Part shown: in pieces, positions 1 to 9,309 of the stretch | Layout of the letters: each line of letters begins with the position of its first letter | How positions within the stretch are numbered: the first letter of the stretch is position 1 | NCBI RefSeq assembly: GCF_003056355.1 | Contig: NZ_PYVW01000009.1 | Location: forward strand, 99,441-163,440 | DNA length: 64,000 nucleotides | From: Devosia naphthalenivorans | Lineage (GTDB): Bacteria; Pseudomonadota; Alphaproteobacteria; Rhizobiales; Devosiaceae | Direction: 5' to 3' | Notes under the pieces: model-generated | What the model was told of the DNA's origin: nothing | Seen by the model: the letters and a program-made list of their open reading frames with translations, nothing else | Databases searched by the model: none | Position numbers and translations under genes: made by a program

Positions 1-138
1 CTCAGGATCATCGCTGCCACATCGTCAACGCACCTATTCCCGGGCGCCTGGTATTTTGTTCAAATACCAAGCAAATTATTCAACCGATACACGATTGCGA
101 CCATCATGATCAGACGCAACGTGTGATCGGGTCCTTCC

Positions 139-504
139 ATGCTTCTCAGAAAACTTATCGTTGCAACAGCTCTTGGCTTTCTCGCTTCGTCGCCGGTGAC
201 TGCGATGGAGTATTATCAGCTCACCCAAGCTGAAATGGCCGCTATACAACAAGAAGTAGCGAACAACCTGAGAGATCCGACCTCTCCCATTTTCGGCGGG
301 GCACGAGCTGTCATCGACCGTTCCAGCGACATGGTTTACGTTTGCGGTGCTGTGAACGGTAAGAACGCTTTCGGCGCATACGTCGGCGCAGAAGCGTACA
401 TGGGCGCGTTATTCAGGGGGCAAAACGGCGTTAGCGTGTTCTCGGTCGTTGGTATCGGCGGACAAGGCACCGCCCAGCATTGCCGTCAGTACGGGCTGCT
501 TTAA
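139..504 (+). CDS. small secreted protein, unknown function
   Basis: A 121-residue protein with a clear Sec signal peptide (residues 1-22, Lys/Arg then a hydrophobic stretch ending V-T-A), so it is probably periplasmic. The mature part has a pattern I recognise from short uncharacterised alphaproteobacterial exported proteins: D-P-x-S-x-x-F around 47-52, then VCG-x-VN-x-KN-x-FG-x-YVG at 68-82. Two cysteines (C69 and C115) could form a disulfide. The ATG at 139 has only a weak ribosome site. It stands alone; the next gene is on the other strand. Function unknown. Confidence 0.75.
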   Translation: MLLRKLIVATALGFLASSPVTAMEYYQLTQAEMAAIQQEVANNLRDPTSPIFGGARAVIDRSSDMVYVCGAVNGKNAFGAYVGAEAYMGALFRGQNGVSVFSVVGIGGQGTAQHCRQYGLL

Positions 505-581
505 CACCGTCTTTGCATCTGCCCCAGCCGGCGTAATCGCCGGCCGGCTGAACAGAGCTGGTCGACGGTTCGAGCCTCTCC

Positions 582-1076
582 TTACCACTCGCTGGATCTA
601 CGTACCTGCCTGGGCGGTGAAGGGGTGTGCTGCCCGAGCCAGTAAGTCGATTTGCACGCCGGGCACTGATATTGCTTCTGCGTGCCATGGCTAGAGGTCC
701 TCTGCAGCACGCTTTTTCGCCGATCTTCAAAGCAGTTGGTACAGAGTAGATGAGCCGGTTCGTCGGTCAAATTTCCCTTTAACCGATAGCTGAAGGTGTC
801 GCCGCCCATGTCAACGAGCTCGTAGCGCTGTGTCACAGCCTGCCAGTTGTTGAACGCCTCAATCTCTTTCTGCAGATCGCGAATTTGCTGCACCAGTTCC
901 ATTTGCTGCATCTGGGCCGAAGTGGCACTAGATTGCGCATCAAGGATCAGGCGCTGAAGTTCAATGACCTTGGTTTGAAGCAGCTGATGATCACGAAGCC
1001 CAACTAAGCTCGAGGCCACATCGGAGGCGATACGGAGAGATGAGGCCGCGCCGGCAAGCAGAGACAGATCAACCAT
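582..1076 (-). CDS. coiled-coil / zinc-ribbon protein
   Basis: A 164-residue protein. The ATG at 1076 is chosen because AAGGA lies eight bases upstream; the reading frame stays open further but that part overlaps the HerA-like gene. Residues 1-30 are weakly hydrophobic, about 30-80 are a heptad-rich coiled coil, and the C-terminal third carries two CxxC pairs (C112/C115 and C138/C141) that should bind one zinc. It starts 17 bp after the HerA-like gene stops, so the two are probably co-transcribed. Similar coiled-coil plus zinc-ribbon proteins are scattered in bacterial and phage genomes without a known function. Confidence 0.75.
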   Translation of the reverse strand: MVDLSLLAGAASSLRIASDVASSLVGLRDHQLLQTKVIELQRLILDAQSSATSAQMQQMELVQQIRDLQKEIEAFNNWQAVTQRYELVDMGGDTFSYRLKGNLTDEPAHLLCTNCFEDRRKSVLQRTSSHGTQKQYQCPACKSTYWLGQHTPSPPRQVRRSSEW

Positions 1077-1093
1077 TGACTGATTCCTTGGAG

Positions 1094-2491
1094 CTAACCG
1101 GCGAAGCCTGACGCCATAAACAAGGCTCCGGCAACGGTCAGATAGCCCAGTCCCCAGTAAAGCTCGCTCTGCCAGCTTTTCACCGGACGAGCACCGATCG
1201 CATGCACCGGCGCCAGAGCCTCCCGCACCGACATTCCGGACTGAGACCGCTCTCCCTGCCATTCCCTCACCACCAGCCCACGCGCTGCGCGATGCCGGTT
1301 CTGGAAGTCGTGGCTATGGCGTTGCCCTTCGATAACCGACGGGTATTTTTGGCGCATCGGCGATTGCTCGATGATCGTCTGCCGTTCGATGTCCGACAGC
1401 GCGCCGATCTGCCCGGCAGGCTTCCCCACCTTGATGCGCTCCACCGGCATAGGCACGCCGTCATCAATGAGCGTGGAAACCAGTGCCTCGCCCAAACCCA
1501 TTTCCAGCACAGCCTTCTCGACGTCCACGTCCTTATTGGGCCGGAAGGCGCGTGCCGCTGCTTTCACGAAGCGCTGCTCCTTGGGCGTGTAGGCGCGCAA
1601 TGCGTGCTGGATCCGATTGCCCAGCTGCGCCAGCACGCCGTCGGGAACATCGGACGGGGATTGAGTGACGAAGTAGACGCCCACACCGCGCGATCGCACC
1701 AGGCGCACAATGCGCTCTATGGCGTCCAGGAGGTGCTTGGGAGCATCGGCAAACAGCAGGTGCGCTTCATCGAAGAAGAACACCAGCTTGGGCTTTTCGA
1801 CGTCGCCTACCTCCGGCAGCTTGCGGAACAATTCAGTTAGCAGCCAGTAGATCAGCGTGCCGTAGAGCTTCGGTGCTTCCATCAGCCCATCGGCGTGCAA
1901 TAGGTTGACCATGCCCTTGCCATCGGCCGCGCGCATGAAGTCGGCGATCTCGAAAGGCGGTTCGCCGAATAGCTTTGCTCCGCCCTGTTGCTCGAGCGTC
2001 AGCACATTGCGCTGGATGGTGGCAATAGAGGCAGCGGTGATGTTGCCATAGACCTGGCATACCGTTTCCCGATCATCCTGCATGTCCTGCAATTGCCAGC
2101 GCAGGTCATCCAGAGTCAGCAGGAAGTCGGCTTGGTCTTCCGCGCGCTTGAGCGCGATCGACAGCGTACCGGCCTGCGTCTCGTTCAGGTTCAACATGCG
2201 GGCCAGCAGCACCGCACCCATCTCCTGCACGCTCGTCCGGATCGGGTGCCCCTTGTCGCCGAAGACGTCCCAGAACGTCACGGGAGCATTGGTGGCGATC
2301 CCTGAAAGGTCGCCTTTGATATCGGCCGCGAACACCGGCACGCCGGCCGCGGAGAACTGCTCGGCCATGCGTTGAAGTGAACAGCTCTTACCCGTCCCAG
2401 TTGCACCCGTAATCAGGCCATGGCGGTTGGCGAACTTGAGAGGAAGTGAAACCTTCCGTCCGTCTGCAGTAAGACCCAGATCGATGTTCAT
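1094..2491 (-). CDS. HerA-like (DUF853) ATPase
   Basis: DUF853-type HerA/FtsK-superfamily ATPase. Visible motifs are a Walker A (GATGTGKS) very near the N-terminus, a VFAADIKGDLSG stretch, and a Walker B FFFDEAHLLF followed by the typical VRSRGVGVYFVTQ and LGNRIQHALRA sensor region. Family members are predicted DNA-translocating hexameric ATPases. The last ~60 residues do not look like the family and end in a hydrophobic segment (about 16 residues) that could anchor the protein in the membrane. Start at 2491 fits the family's short N-terminus; an in-frame ATG at 2539 would add 16 residues and leave only 33 bp to the divergent XRE gene. Confidence 0.85.
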   Translation of the reverse strand: MNIDLGLTADGRKVSLPLKFANRHGLITGATGTGKSCSLQRMAEQFSAAGVPVFAADIKGDLSGIATNAPVTFWDVFGDKGHPIRTSVQEMGAVLLARMLNLNETQAGTLSIALKRAEDQADFLLTLDDLRWQLQDMQDDRETVCQVYGNITAASIATIQRNVLTLEQQGGAKLFGEPPFEIADFMRAADGKGMVNLLHADGLMEAPKLYGTLIYWLLTELFRKLPEVGDVEKPKLVFFFDEAHLLFADAPKHLLDAIERIVRLVRSRGVGVYFVTQSPSDVPDGVLAQLGNRIQHALRAYTPKEQRFVKAAARAFRPNKDVDVEKAVLEMGLGEALVSTLIDDGVPMPVERIKVGKPAGQIGALSDIERQTIIEQSPMRQKYPSVIEGQRHSHDFQNRHRAARGLVVREWQGERSQSGMSVREALAPVHAIGARPVKSWQSELYWGLGYLTVAGALFMASGFAG

Positions 2492-2572
2492 CAGGAAATC
2501 CGATCGCGCTTGATTGTGTGCATAAAAAGTGTAACTCATGCGTAGTCTGGGTCAATGTAAATCGGCGAGTAA

Positions 2573-2851
2573 ATGACTGAAAATGTAAACATTTCCGCTG
2601 CTCAATGCCGCGCTGCACGGGCAATGCTTGGCTGGGCACGAGAAGAGCTAGCAGAAGCCTCGTCCATCCACTTGCGCACCATCGTGGACTTCGAGCGGGA
2701 AGCGAGATGGCCCAGGGAGACAACCCTTAAAGCGCTTCAGGCGGCGCTTGAAGTTGCAGGGGTGACATTCTTGGCTGACGATGGCAAGGGGCCCGGCCTA
2801 CGCACAAAGCCAGAAAGCAAGGTTGTCGCAGCGGAAGCCCAGCAACGCTGA
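2573..2851 (+). CDS. XRE-family HTH regulator
   Basis: A 92-residue helix-turn-helix protein of the Cro/C1 type. Residues 8-62 form the HTH: AARAMLGWAREELAEAS, then a recognition helix HLRTIVDFERE, then a KALQAALEVAGV helix. It is the short one-domain type common in rhizobial genomes and phage-like islands, with a basic tail and no effector domain. It diverges from the HerA-like gene with under 100 bp between the starts, so it may control both itself and that operon; this is inference from position. Confidence 0.85.
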   Translation: MTENVNISAAQCRAARAMLGWAREELAEASSIHLRTIVDFEREARWPRETTLKALQAALEVAGVTFLADDGKGPGLRTKPESKVVAAEAQQR

Positions 2852-2856
2852 AGGTA

Positions 2857-3357
2857 CTAGAGGTCGTCGTCTCTAAGGGGATCTGCAATCAGCGCGTCAT
2901 AGTCGCGACGGCGCATCTGTACGCGTTGACGACGCTCAAGTTGCCAGACGAAAGGTTGGGGGTATCTCCACGCAAACTGCGCAAACACGTGGTTCTCTGG
3001 GTCTATAGTTTCGTGGTCGGTACGCCTGGCGAGGCGAAACTCCGTGGCTTCTTCGGCATCGATGACGACCTCAACACTCTCGCCCATGGCCGCAACCACT
3101 GCAGCTCGGATGCTGTCATCCAAGATTACCCTGAGTTCGGTAGGCTCTATGTTGTCGCCGAAGCGTACAATCATCGGACGATCCGAAGGGTTCTTGATGC
3201 GTAGAAAATGCGTCTTGGCTGGGCTAAATTCATACGCTTTCCGAACGACAATCACGGCTGCCGGCAGCCGCCGAGTGATAAACTGCCAGCCTAGATAGAG
3301 GGCGGACAAGAGCCCGGCCGCTGAGCCAAGAGCTTGCACGATCTGAAGTACTTGCAT
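2857..3357 (-). CDS. single-pass membrane protein, unknown function
   Basis: A 166-residue protein with one N-terminal membrane helix (about residues 5-25) followed by R-R and a soluble domain rich in beta-strand-forming residues (about 35-120), with an Arg-rich stretch near the end. The topology suggests a cytoplasmic domain tethered to the inner membrane. I do not recognise the family. It converges with the XRE regulator, leaving five bases between the stop codons. Confidence 0.6.
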   Translation of the reverse strand: MQVLQIVQALGSAAGLLSALYLGWQFITRRLPAAVIVVRKAYEFSPAKTHFLRIKNPSDRPMIVRFGDNIEPTELRVILDDSIRAAVVAAMGESVEVVIDAEEATEFRLARRTDHETIDPENHVFAQFAWRYPQPFVWQLERRQRVQMRRRDYDALIADPLRDDDL

Positions 3358-3609
3358 GCCAGCAGCCTTGTGGGTTGAAGGCAGTGCAGAATCGCTCTAG
3401 CCCTCTGGTATTCAACACCGGCGCATGGACGTGCCACAACTCGAAAGAGCTGTGCCATGTCTACAGAATTCGCCTTCTCCCTTTCTCTCCACATAGATGC
3501 GGCTCAGGTGCTGTTTGTAGCCGCGGTCCTAATTCGTGCCGCCCGGTCTCCATGCCAGGACTCTGGCAAGCCAAGACGCAAGCGAACTCTGTTTTGGCGA
3601 AGGTGGCCG

Positions 3610-3894
3610 ATGCGATTTCACATCAAGCCGCGCTGCGTTCCGCCTGCTGGTGCCGCCAGGCGAATTGGCTTGACCGAAGCAAGGTTTAGAGATCTCCTTC
3701 CAGCGCTGCAGGGGAACGGCTTTCCCATGGCTGATGTAGTTACCGGCAACTATGACCTTCATGCTATCGATTTGTATGTCGACAGGCGTAATCCCGATTT
3801 GATCGCCCCCAATTCTCAGAGCGAGGCAGAGACGGACAATGACCTGTTCATGGCGCGCATTGCAGCCATAGGCCGGACCTCTCCGCGTACATGA
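3610..3894 (+). CDS. phage-type small protein (AlpA/HTH-like)
   Basis: A 94-residue protein. The ATG at 3610 has AAGGTGG just upstream, better than the farther in-frame ATG at 3457, whose extra residues look non-coding. The core reads AARRIGLTEARFRDLLPALQ, then G-F-P-x-x-D, then GNYDL-x-AID. This pattern is common in short proteins of alphaproteobacterial prophages and islands and resembles an AlpA/excisionase-like HTH that directs a small DNA-binding role. No DNA target can be read from the sequence. Confidence 0.65.
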   Translation: MRFHIKPRCVPPAGAARRIGLTEARFRDLLPALQGNGFPMADVVTGNYDLHAIDLYVDRRNPDLIAPNSQSEAETDNDLFMARIAAIGRTSPRT

Positions 3895-4336
3895 CCTGGC
3901 TGACCGCTTGTCCCGACTAACCCGGCCAGCCTGGTGGGTGAGGGTGTGACATGTGCCCGCCCGGGTGATGCCCTGCACCCTCGCGCTGCTGCATGGCCCT
4001 ACTGATGGTGATGGTCGAGAGGGCGCACGCACAGAGCCGCGCCACCAGGCGAGGCAGCGCAGGTGGGAGGCAAGTGACCGACACAGTGCTAACGCCTGCC
4101 AGTGACCCGCGCTGTGGACTTTTTGGGGGTTTAGGGACCGTACCTCGACCATTTGCCATGGGGGCGGCACCCGACCGCGCATCATCGCTCAAGTTTTTCT
4201 TCATAGGGGGTTCAGCGCCATCCAGCGCCCGCCGTTGAGGCAAAAGCAGAATTCTCTCCGCCCGCTGCAAATGTCGGTTCCGAAAACGTCCAAATGAGAC
4301 TATCTACGTTCAATAATCTTGAACGGAGTAGCTGAC
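3895..4336. other. gene-poor stretch, nothing supportable
   Basis: About 440 bases with short open frames on both strands, none with a ribosome site plus a believable protein. It has several GC-rich runs and a G-tract near 4125-4135. I see no tRNA, no long repeat and no integrase remnant. It separates two phage-type small genes, as in decayed prophage remains. Confidence 0.4.
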
Positions 4337-4393
4337 GTGGAAAGATGTGCAGTGAAGGGGTGGTGGGCGGATGAGCAGCGGGGTGCCTGCTGA
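4337..4393 (+). CDS. possible 18-codon leader ORF
   Basis: A GTG at 4337 preceded by GGAG about eight bases upstream opens an 18-codon frame (ending D-E-Q-R-G-A-C) whose TGA overlaps the ATG of the next gene as TGATG. That overlap is the classic layout for translational coupling, and the downstream gene has no strong ribosome site of its own. It may just be chance; the peptide matches nothing I know. Confidence 0.25.
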   Translation: MERCAVKGWWADEQRGAC

Positions 4394-4893
4394 TGCTCTA
4401 CAAGCTACCCACGGCCGATGTTGAAGCATCCGCTACGCTCTGGACACCGCAGGCAGTGATCCGTGCCCTAATCGATTCTTTTGCCGTGCTCAGCGTCACC
4501 ACCGGCAGGGTCGGGCCGAAGAAAATGAAAGCATTTTGGCCTGAGTACCACGCAGACCTGGCCGACCTTGCCGATCGTATGGAAGCCAAGCCCGCGAAGT
4601 GGCGGGTCAAGCGCCGGCCGTCGTCTGTCGAGGTCAGCAGAATGGAAATGGTATTGCTGGGCTGGACTGATGCTAAGGGCAGCCACTCAGCTTGGCTGAA
4701 CGGCAACCTCATGGCCTACGAGCGCCCGCGGCTCTGCCTGGTGGCTTTCATCATCGCCAAGTCCAGGGGCATGACTGAAGTGGCTCTTTGCCGTCAGCTG
4801 GGATGGAGCCTGGCTACGTTCAAGCGGCACAAGCTAGCGGCTGCAAAGATGATTGCGGTCAGGCTGAATGCTTCGAAGGTGGCATGCTGGTGA
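4393..4893 (+). CDS. DUF6362-like phage protein
   Basis: A 166-residue protein of the DUF6362 type found in alphaproteobacterial phages and islands. The N-terminal part has W-T-P-x-x-V-x-x-R-L/A-I-D-S-F, the middle has the basic W-R-V-K-R-R-P-S motif, and the C-terminal part carries an HTH-like segment EVALCRQLGWSLATFKRHK followed by A-A-x-x-IAVRLN. The C-terminal resemblance to a recognition helix suggests DNA binding or packaging, but the family role is unproven. Together with the small protein at 3610 it suggests prophage remains. Confidence 0.75.
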   Translation: MLYKLPTADVEASATLWTPQAVIRALIDSFAVLSVTTGRVGPKKMKAFWPEYHADLADLADRMEAKPAKWRVKRRPSSVEVSRMEMVLLGWTDAKGSHSAWLNGNLMAYERPRLCLVAFIIAKSRGMTEVALCRQLGWSLATFKRHKLAAAKMIAVRLNASKVACW

Positions 4894-5187
4894 CTCCTCT
4901 GATGGGTATGGAGGGATGCCGTATGGGAATGGATTCGACAGCTAGTGGACGCAGGTTGACGAAGCCTACTGCAGCCCTTCTAGAAATAGATAAACCGGTT
5001 CTCGCTTGTACTTGCTTATCTAAGTCATCTCATTGGTGAAGTGTCTGCACATCAACTTCGTCGCCGCACTGTTGTGCATCATAACCGCAACGACGGACCC
5101 CCATGTCGCAATAATCCTTGCCGTCGGCGGTCGAATTAGGGCACCCATGTTACCGCCGAGAGAACAATTTTGGGCGGGAAACCTGTT

Positions 5188-8100
5188 ATGGCACTTACTA
5201 CTGGCGACCTTCATACCTACTCTACCAACACGCATGCGTTTGCGGATCTGGTCACTGGGGCCGATGGTCGCTTCTACGTGGCCTATAAGACGGGCTCCAC
5301 TGGCATTGCCGTGGATGTCTATGACCCAGCCACGAAGACCTGGAGCAATGCCGCTGGATTTACTGCCGCAGAAACCGGGAATGTCTCGCTATCCGATGAC
5401 CTTGATCTTGTTGCCACCTCGGATGGCAGACTGCACATCGCGTTCAAATTCGACAATGGAGATGGACAGTATCCCTTTGATGAGCCCCGGGGCGTTGGAT
5501 ACGGCGAGTTCGACGGTACTAGCTGGTCGTTCTCACGGGTCGACCAAGGGAGCAATCCCAGCGGATGGCACAACTTCGATAATCCAAGCCTTGTCGTAGA
5601 CGGCTCAGGTAAGGCTCACATAGCCTACAATTTCGCCGATGCCACGTCGCACGACTACTATGTCAAGTATGCGACAAACGTTAGCGGCTCGTTCGCCTCG
5701 GAGGTGCGAGCCAGCTACACGGCGGATGTAAACGCCGGTATCAACGAGATTCATCGTCCGATCCTGAATATGGCGGATAACGGAACGCTTCATCTCACCT
5801 ATTTTCGCGAAGACAACATCAATGGCTCGCAAGGTAACCCCTACTATCAGTCAAAAGCTTCAGGTTCTCCCTGGACAGCTGAGTCCCAGATAGATGGCAC
5901 ATACGGTGAGATTAACCCCTGGAGCTATTCCAACGCGGTTTTGGACGGCGACGGTAATGTTCACCTTTTCTACGCCTCTAACGGAGCCGTGTATGATCTG
6001 AGTGGAAGCGAGGGTGCATTTAGCAAGTCAGTGATAATCGAAGACACCGAAAACATAGCTACGGTGCGCGGCTACTATCGCGCCGCAGATGTAGAATATC
6101 TCTTGGTCGCCAAAGGAGACGACAGTGCCTCTTTGTTCAGCAAGGCAGCCGGAGGAAGCTGGCAGATAAACACCGAGGCAGTGATCGGCTCAGACACCGA
6201 TTTCGCTATCAATGCTGATGGCCAGGTGATGATCGTGACGACAAATTCTGATTTGCGCCAAATCGATTTTGCTACGGGCCCCGTCACGATGTTTGTCAAC
6301 GCGGCGCCGACGGCTTCCAATCTAACGCAGACTCTTCAAATATCCGAAGATGGTGGTTCACTGGATCTTGCCGATATCGTAGTCGTCGATGGGGATGCCG
6401 GGGATGCGATAACCGCGTCGCTCCACCTGAGCAATTCAGCGGCTGGAGCACTGAGCACCGGTACCTACGGTTCAGCAACATCGACTTACAATGCTGGAAC
6501 TGGCGTCTGGACGGTTAGCGGTGTCGTAGCCGATGTCAACGCCGCACTGGCCGCGGTCAGTTTCAACTCGGCCGCCAACTGGGACCAAGACGTCACCATA
6601 ACTACCAGGGTCCGAGATGCAGCAAATTCTGGACCAGCAGATGGCACTATTTCGCTGGATTTCACCTCCGTTAATGATGCTCCGGTCCTAACAGGCGGTG
6701 GCGTCCTAACGGCGATTGCCGAGGATGTTCTATCTCCCTCAGGAGCGGCCCTAAACTCGTTGGGCATTGCTGCGACAGACGCTGTCGATGGAGGCTCCAT
6801 TGCGGGCTATGCCGTTGTGGGGAATTCGGCAGATACAACGACCCAGGGCGCGTGGCAGTACTCAACAAATGGCGGAGCCAACTGGCATGCCGTCGGTGCT
6901 GTCAACGACAGTGGAGCCGCGCTCGCAATATCCGCGTCTACACTGGTAAGGTTTGTTCCAGTCCAGAATTTCAACGGTACGCCTTCCCCCTTGGCAATCC
7001 GCGCATTGGACGGGAACGTCACGACTTTCTCCGCTGGAGATGCGACGGAAGCGCGGGTGACCATCGATACGAGCACCAACGGTGGAGAAAGCTTTCTATC
7101 GGCGGCCACTGCCCAGATATCCACGTCGGTCACAGCCTCCAACGACGCTCCTGACATAGCAGCGCCTGCTAGTCTTTCTGTTCGGGAAGACACCGCTTCC
7201 CCGCTCACAGGTATATCATTCTCCGATATCGATGCATCCGCGGGGTCAGTCACCGCATCGTTCACGATCAGTAGTGGATCCTTGAGTGCGACGAGCGGCG
7301 GTGGTGTGACCGTGGGAGGGACAGCGAGCGCGCTTACGCTCACCGGGTCCATTGCTGCCATCAATACGTACTTGTCGGCGCCCAACGTGAACTACGTCAC
7401 CGCGGCCAATGCGACAGGCGATCTCGATCTGACGATCGACATCAATGATAACGGCAACACCGGTTCCGGGGGCGCGCTGACTGGTCAGACCACAGTGTCT
7501 CTTCAGGTCGACGCGGTCAATGATGCTCCCATTGTAACAGCGCCCCTTTCGATTTCGGTAGATGAAGATGTCACAACGCCCATAAGCGGCATGAGCTTTA
7601 GCGATGTTGATGCGGGAGCCTCGATTGTTACCGCCACCTTCAGTGTACCGAGCGGGCTGCTCTCTGCATCTTCCGGGGGAGGAGTTGGGGTAACCGGATC
7701 GGAGAGCGGTCTGATCTCACTCAGCGGTACGATCGCGAACATCAACGCTTTCATAGCAGCAGGTAGCCTGGGATATACATCGGCTGAAAACTCAACGAGC
7801 AACGTAGTGCTGACCGCGTCTATCGACGATGGTGGAAACACGGGCGCCGATCCCGGCACGAGTGGGACGGCGACCTCTGAAGCTGATGTGAGCACGACCA
7901 CGTTGGTTGTAACCGCGGTGAACGATGCTCCTGTCAACCAAGTCCCGTCTTCGCAGAGCGTTGATCAGGATTCCGCCCTCGTCTTTAGCTCCGCTAACGG
8001 AAATGGAGTGTCGGTGAGCGACGTGGATGCTGGTGGTGGTACGCTGCGCGTTTCCCTCACGGCTTCGAACGGGGCACTCACCCTCAGCAGCACTGCTGGC

Positions 8101-9147
8101 CTATCCTTCGTTTTGGGTTCTGGCAGCGGCGATCTTACTATGACCTTTGAGGGCACACTGACCGACATCAACGCCGCCCTGGATGGCATGTCTTTTAACC
8201 CCAACCTGGGCTACCACGGGCCTGCCAGCCTATCTGTTGTCACCTCTGATTTAGGGCTGAGCGGGAGTGGCGGCACTCAAACCGACGCAGATACGATTGC
8301 GCTAGATGTTCAGGCACCCGTAGTGCCACCGCCACGACCTCCGCTGCCGCCACAGCCGCCTGGTACCCCTTCCAGCGACCTGCTGCAGGGTACACCGGGC
8401 GATGACCAGATCAACGGAGGTGGCGGCACCGACATTTTCCGTGTAGCGGCAAACCGAGACGAGGTGACTATCACCCCACTGGCTGACGGCACGTTTGCAA
8501 TTTCGCACCCCGATTACGGCACCGATGTCCTTGAGAACGTCGAGCTAATCCGCTTCGACGACAGCGTTGAACTGCTAAACCCACCGTCCGCTCCAATTAG
8601 TCAGCCGATCTCCATTCCATTCAATGAAACGGCCTATCTCGCGCAGAACCCTGATGTCGCGGATGCCGTTGAACAGGGCCAGTTTTCGAGCGGCTTTGAC
8701 CATTATACGCAATGGGGAATGGCGGAAGGTCGCCAGGTGCCGATGGTTGCTATGGACGAGCAATTCTATTTGTCCCAGAACGAAGACGTTGCGCTAGCCG
8801 TCGAGCGCGGTGAATTCAGCTCGGCGCTCGAGCATTATCTTCTTCATGGAGCCGCAGAAGGGCGTAGCCCCAACGTACTATTCGACGAGCAATGGTACCT
8901 TGATCAGAATCCGGATGTCGCTGCTGGAGTGCTTCAGGGCGCCTTTGCTAGTGCATACGAGCATTTCCAAGTCTATGGCTGGAACGAGGGTCGCAACCCT
9001 TCAACTTGGATGGACCTCAAAAGCTATCTTGCTGACAATGAGGATGTTTTCTTGGCCGGGATAAACCCGCTCGACCACTTTTTGAACTACGGAGTTCACG
9101 AAGGGCGGACAATCAAGGCAGATGACGCGGGGCTGTGGCTAGCGTGA
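5188..9147 (+). CDS. giant cadherin-like / RTX-like surface protein
   Basis: About 1,319 residues from the ATG at 5188 (an in-frame TTG at 5170 adds six). Residues ~1-370 hold repeated blades of the type DGRFYVAYK, DGRLHIAFK, SGKAHIAYN, NGTLHLTYF, DGNVHLFYA, as in sialidase-like beta-propellers. Residues ~375-1040 are tandem cadherin-like/VCBS-type repeats, each closing with VNDAP or SNDAP. A proline-rich linker follows (~1043-1061), then one RTX-like GDD-x-INGGGGTD nonapeptide unit. The end (~1145-1310) is four ~45-residue repeats of the form YL-x-QN-x-DVA...EHY...G-x-x-EGR. No signal peptide is seen, which with the RTX-like tail suggests type I secretion, but no secretion genes are nearby. 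Likely an adhesin; substrate unknown. Confidence 0.85.
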   Translation: MALTTGDLHTYSTNTHAFADLVTGADGRFYVAYKTGSTGIAVDVYDPATKTWSNAAGFTAAETGNVSLSDDLDLVATSDGRLHIAFKFDNGDGQYPFDEPRGVGYGEFDGTSWSFSRVDQGSNPSGWHNFDNPSLVVDGSGKAHIAYNFADATSHDYYVKYATNVSGSFASEVRASYTADVNAGINEIHRPILNMADNGTLHLTYFREDNINGSQGNPYYQSKASGSPWTAESQIDGTYGEINPWSYSNAVLDGDGNVHLFYASNGAVYDLSGSEGAFSKSVIIEDTENIATVRGYYRAADVEYLLVAKGDDSASLFSKAAGGSWQINTEAVIGSDTDFAINADGQVMIVTTNSDLRQIDFATGPVTMFVNAAPTASNLTQTLQISEDGGSLDLADIVVVDGDAGDAITASLHLSNSAAGALSTGTYGSATSTYNAGTGVWTVSGVVADVNAALAAVSFNSAANWDQDVTITTRVRDAANSGPADGTISLDFTSVNDAPVLTGGGVLTAIAEDVLSPSGAALNSLGIAATDAVDGGSIAGYAVVGNSADTTTQGAWQYSTNGGANWHAVGAVNDSGAALAISASTLVRFVPVQNFNGTPSPLAIRALDGNVTTFSAGDATEARVTIDTSTNGGESFLSAATAQISTSVTASNDAPDIAAPASLSVREDTASPLTGISFSDIDASAGSVTASFTISSGSLSATSGGGVTVGGTASALTLTGSIAAINTYLSAPNVNYVTAANATGDLDLTIDINDNGNTGSGGALTGQTTVSLQVDAVNDAPIVTAPLSISVDEDVTTPISGMSFSDVDAGASIVTATFSVPSGLLSASSGGGVGVTGSESGLISLSGTIANINAFIAAGSLGYTSAENSTSNVVLTASIDDGGNTGADPGTSGTATSEADVSTTTLVVTAVNDAPVNQVPSSQSVDQDSALVFSSANGNGVSVSDVDAGGGTLRVSLTASNGALTLSSTAGLSFVLGSGSGDLTMTFEGTLTDINAALDGMSFNPNLGYHGPASLSVVTSDLGLSGSGGTQTDADTIALDVQAPVVPPPRPPLPPQPPGTPSSDLLQGTPGDDQINGGGGTDIFRVAANRDEVTITPLADGTFAISHPDYGTDVLENVELIRFDDSVELLNPPSAPISQPISIPFNETAYLAQNPDVADAVEQGQFSSGFDHYTQWGMAEGRQVPMVAMDEQFYLSQNEDVALAVERGEFSSALEHYLLHGAAEGRSPNVLFDEQWYLDQNPDVAAGVLQGAFASAYEHFQVYGWNEGRNPSTWMDLKSYLADNEDVFLAGINPLDHFLNYGVHEGRTIKADDAGLWLA

Positions 9148-9192
9148 TTTCGACATCGTCTAAGGGCCAGGAATAATTCCAGTGATCTCTTG

Positions 9193-9219
9193 AGGTAGGA
9201 CGAGTTACTCGTCCTACCT
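9193..9219 (+). terminator. 12-bp perfect hairpin after the giant gene
   Basis: Twelve-base arms (AGGTAGGACGAG and its complement) separated by TTA, 45 bp after the giant gene's stop. There is no following T-run, so it may act as an RNA 3'-end stabiliser or a factor-dependent stop for that gene. Confidence 0.6.
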
Positions 9220-9309
9220 AACGCTCCAATCGAGAGCAATCAGCACGGCTACGCAGTGCCGCCCGTCTTCGAGAGACGGGAACATGGGTGGGCCGAGTAG
9301 ACAACGTTC

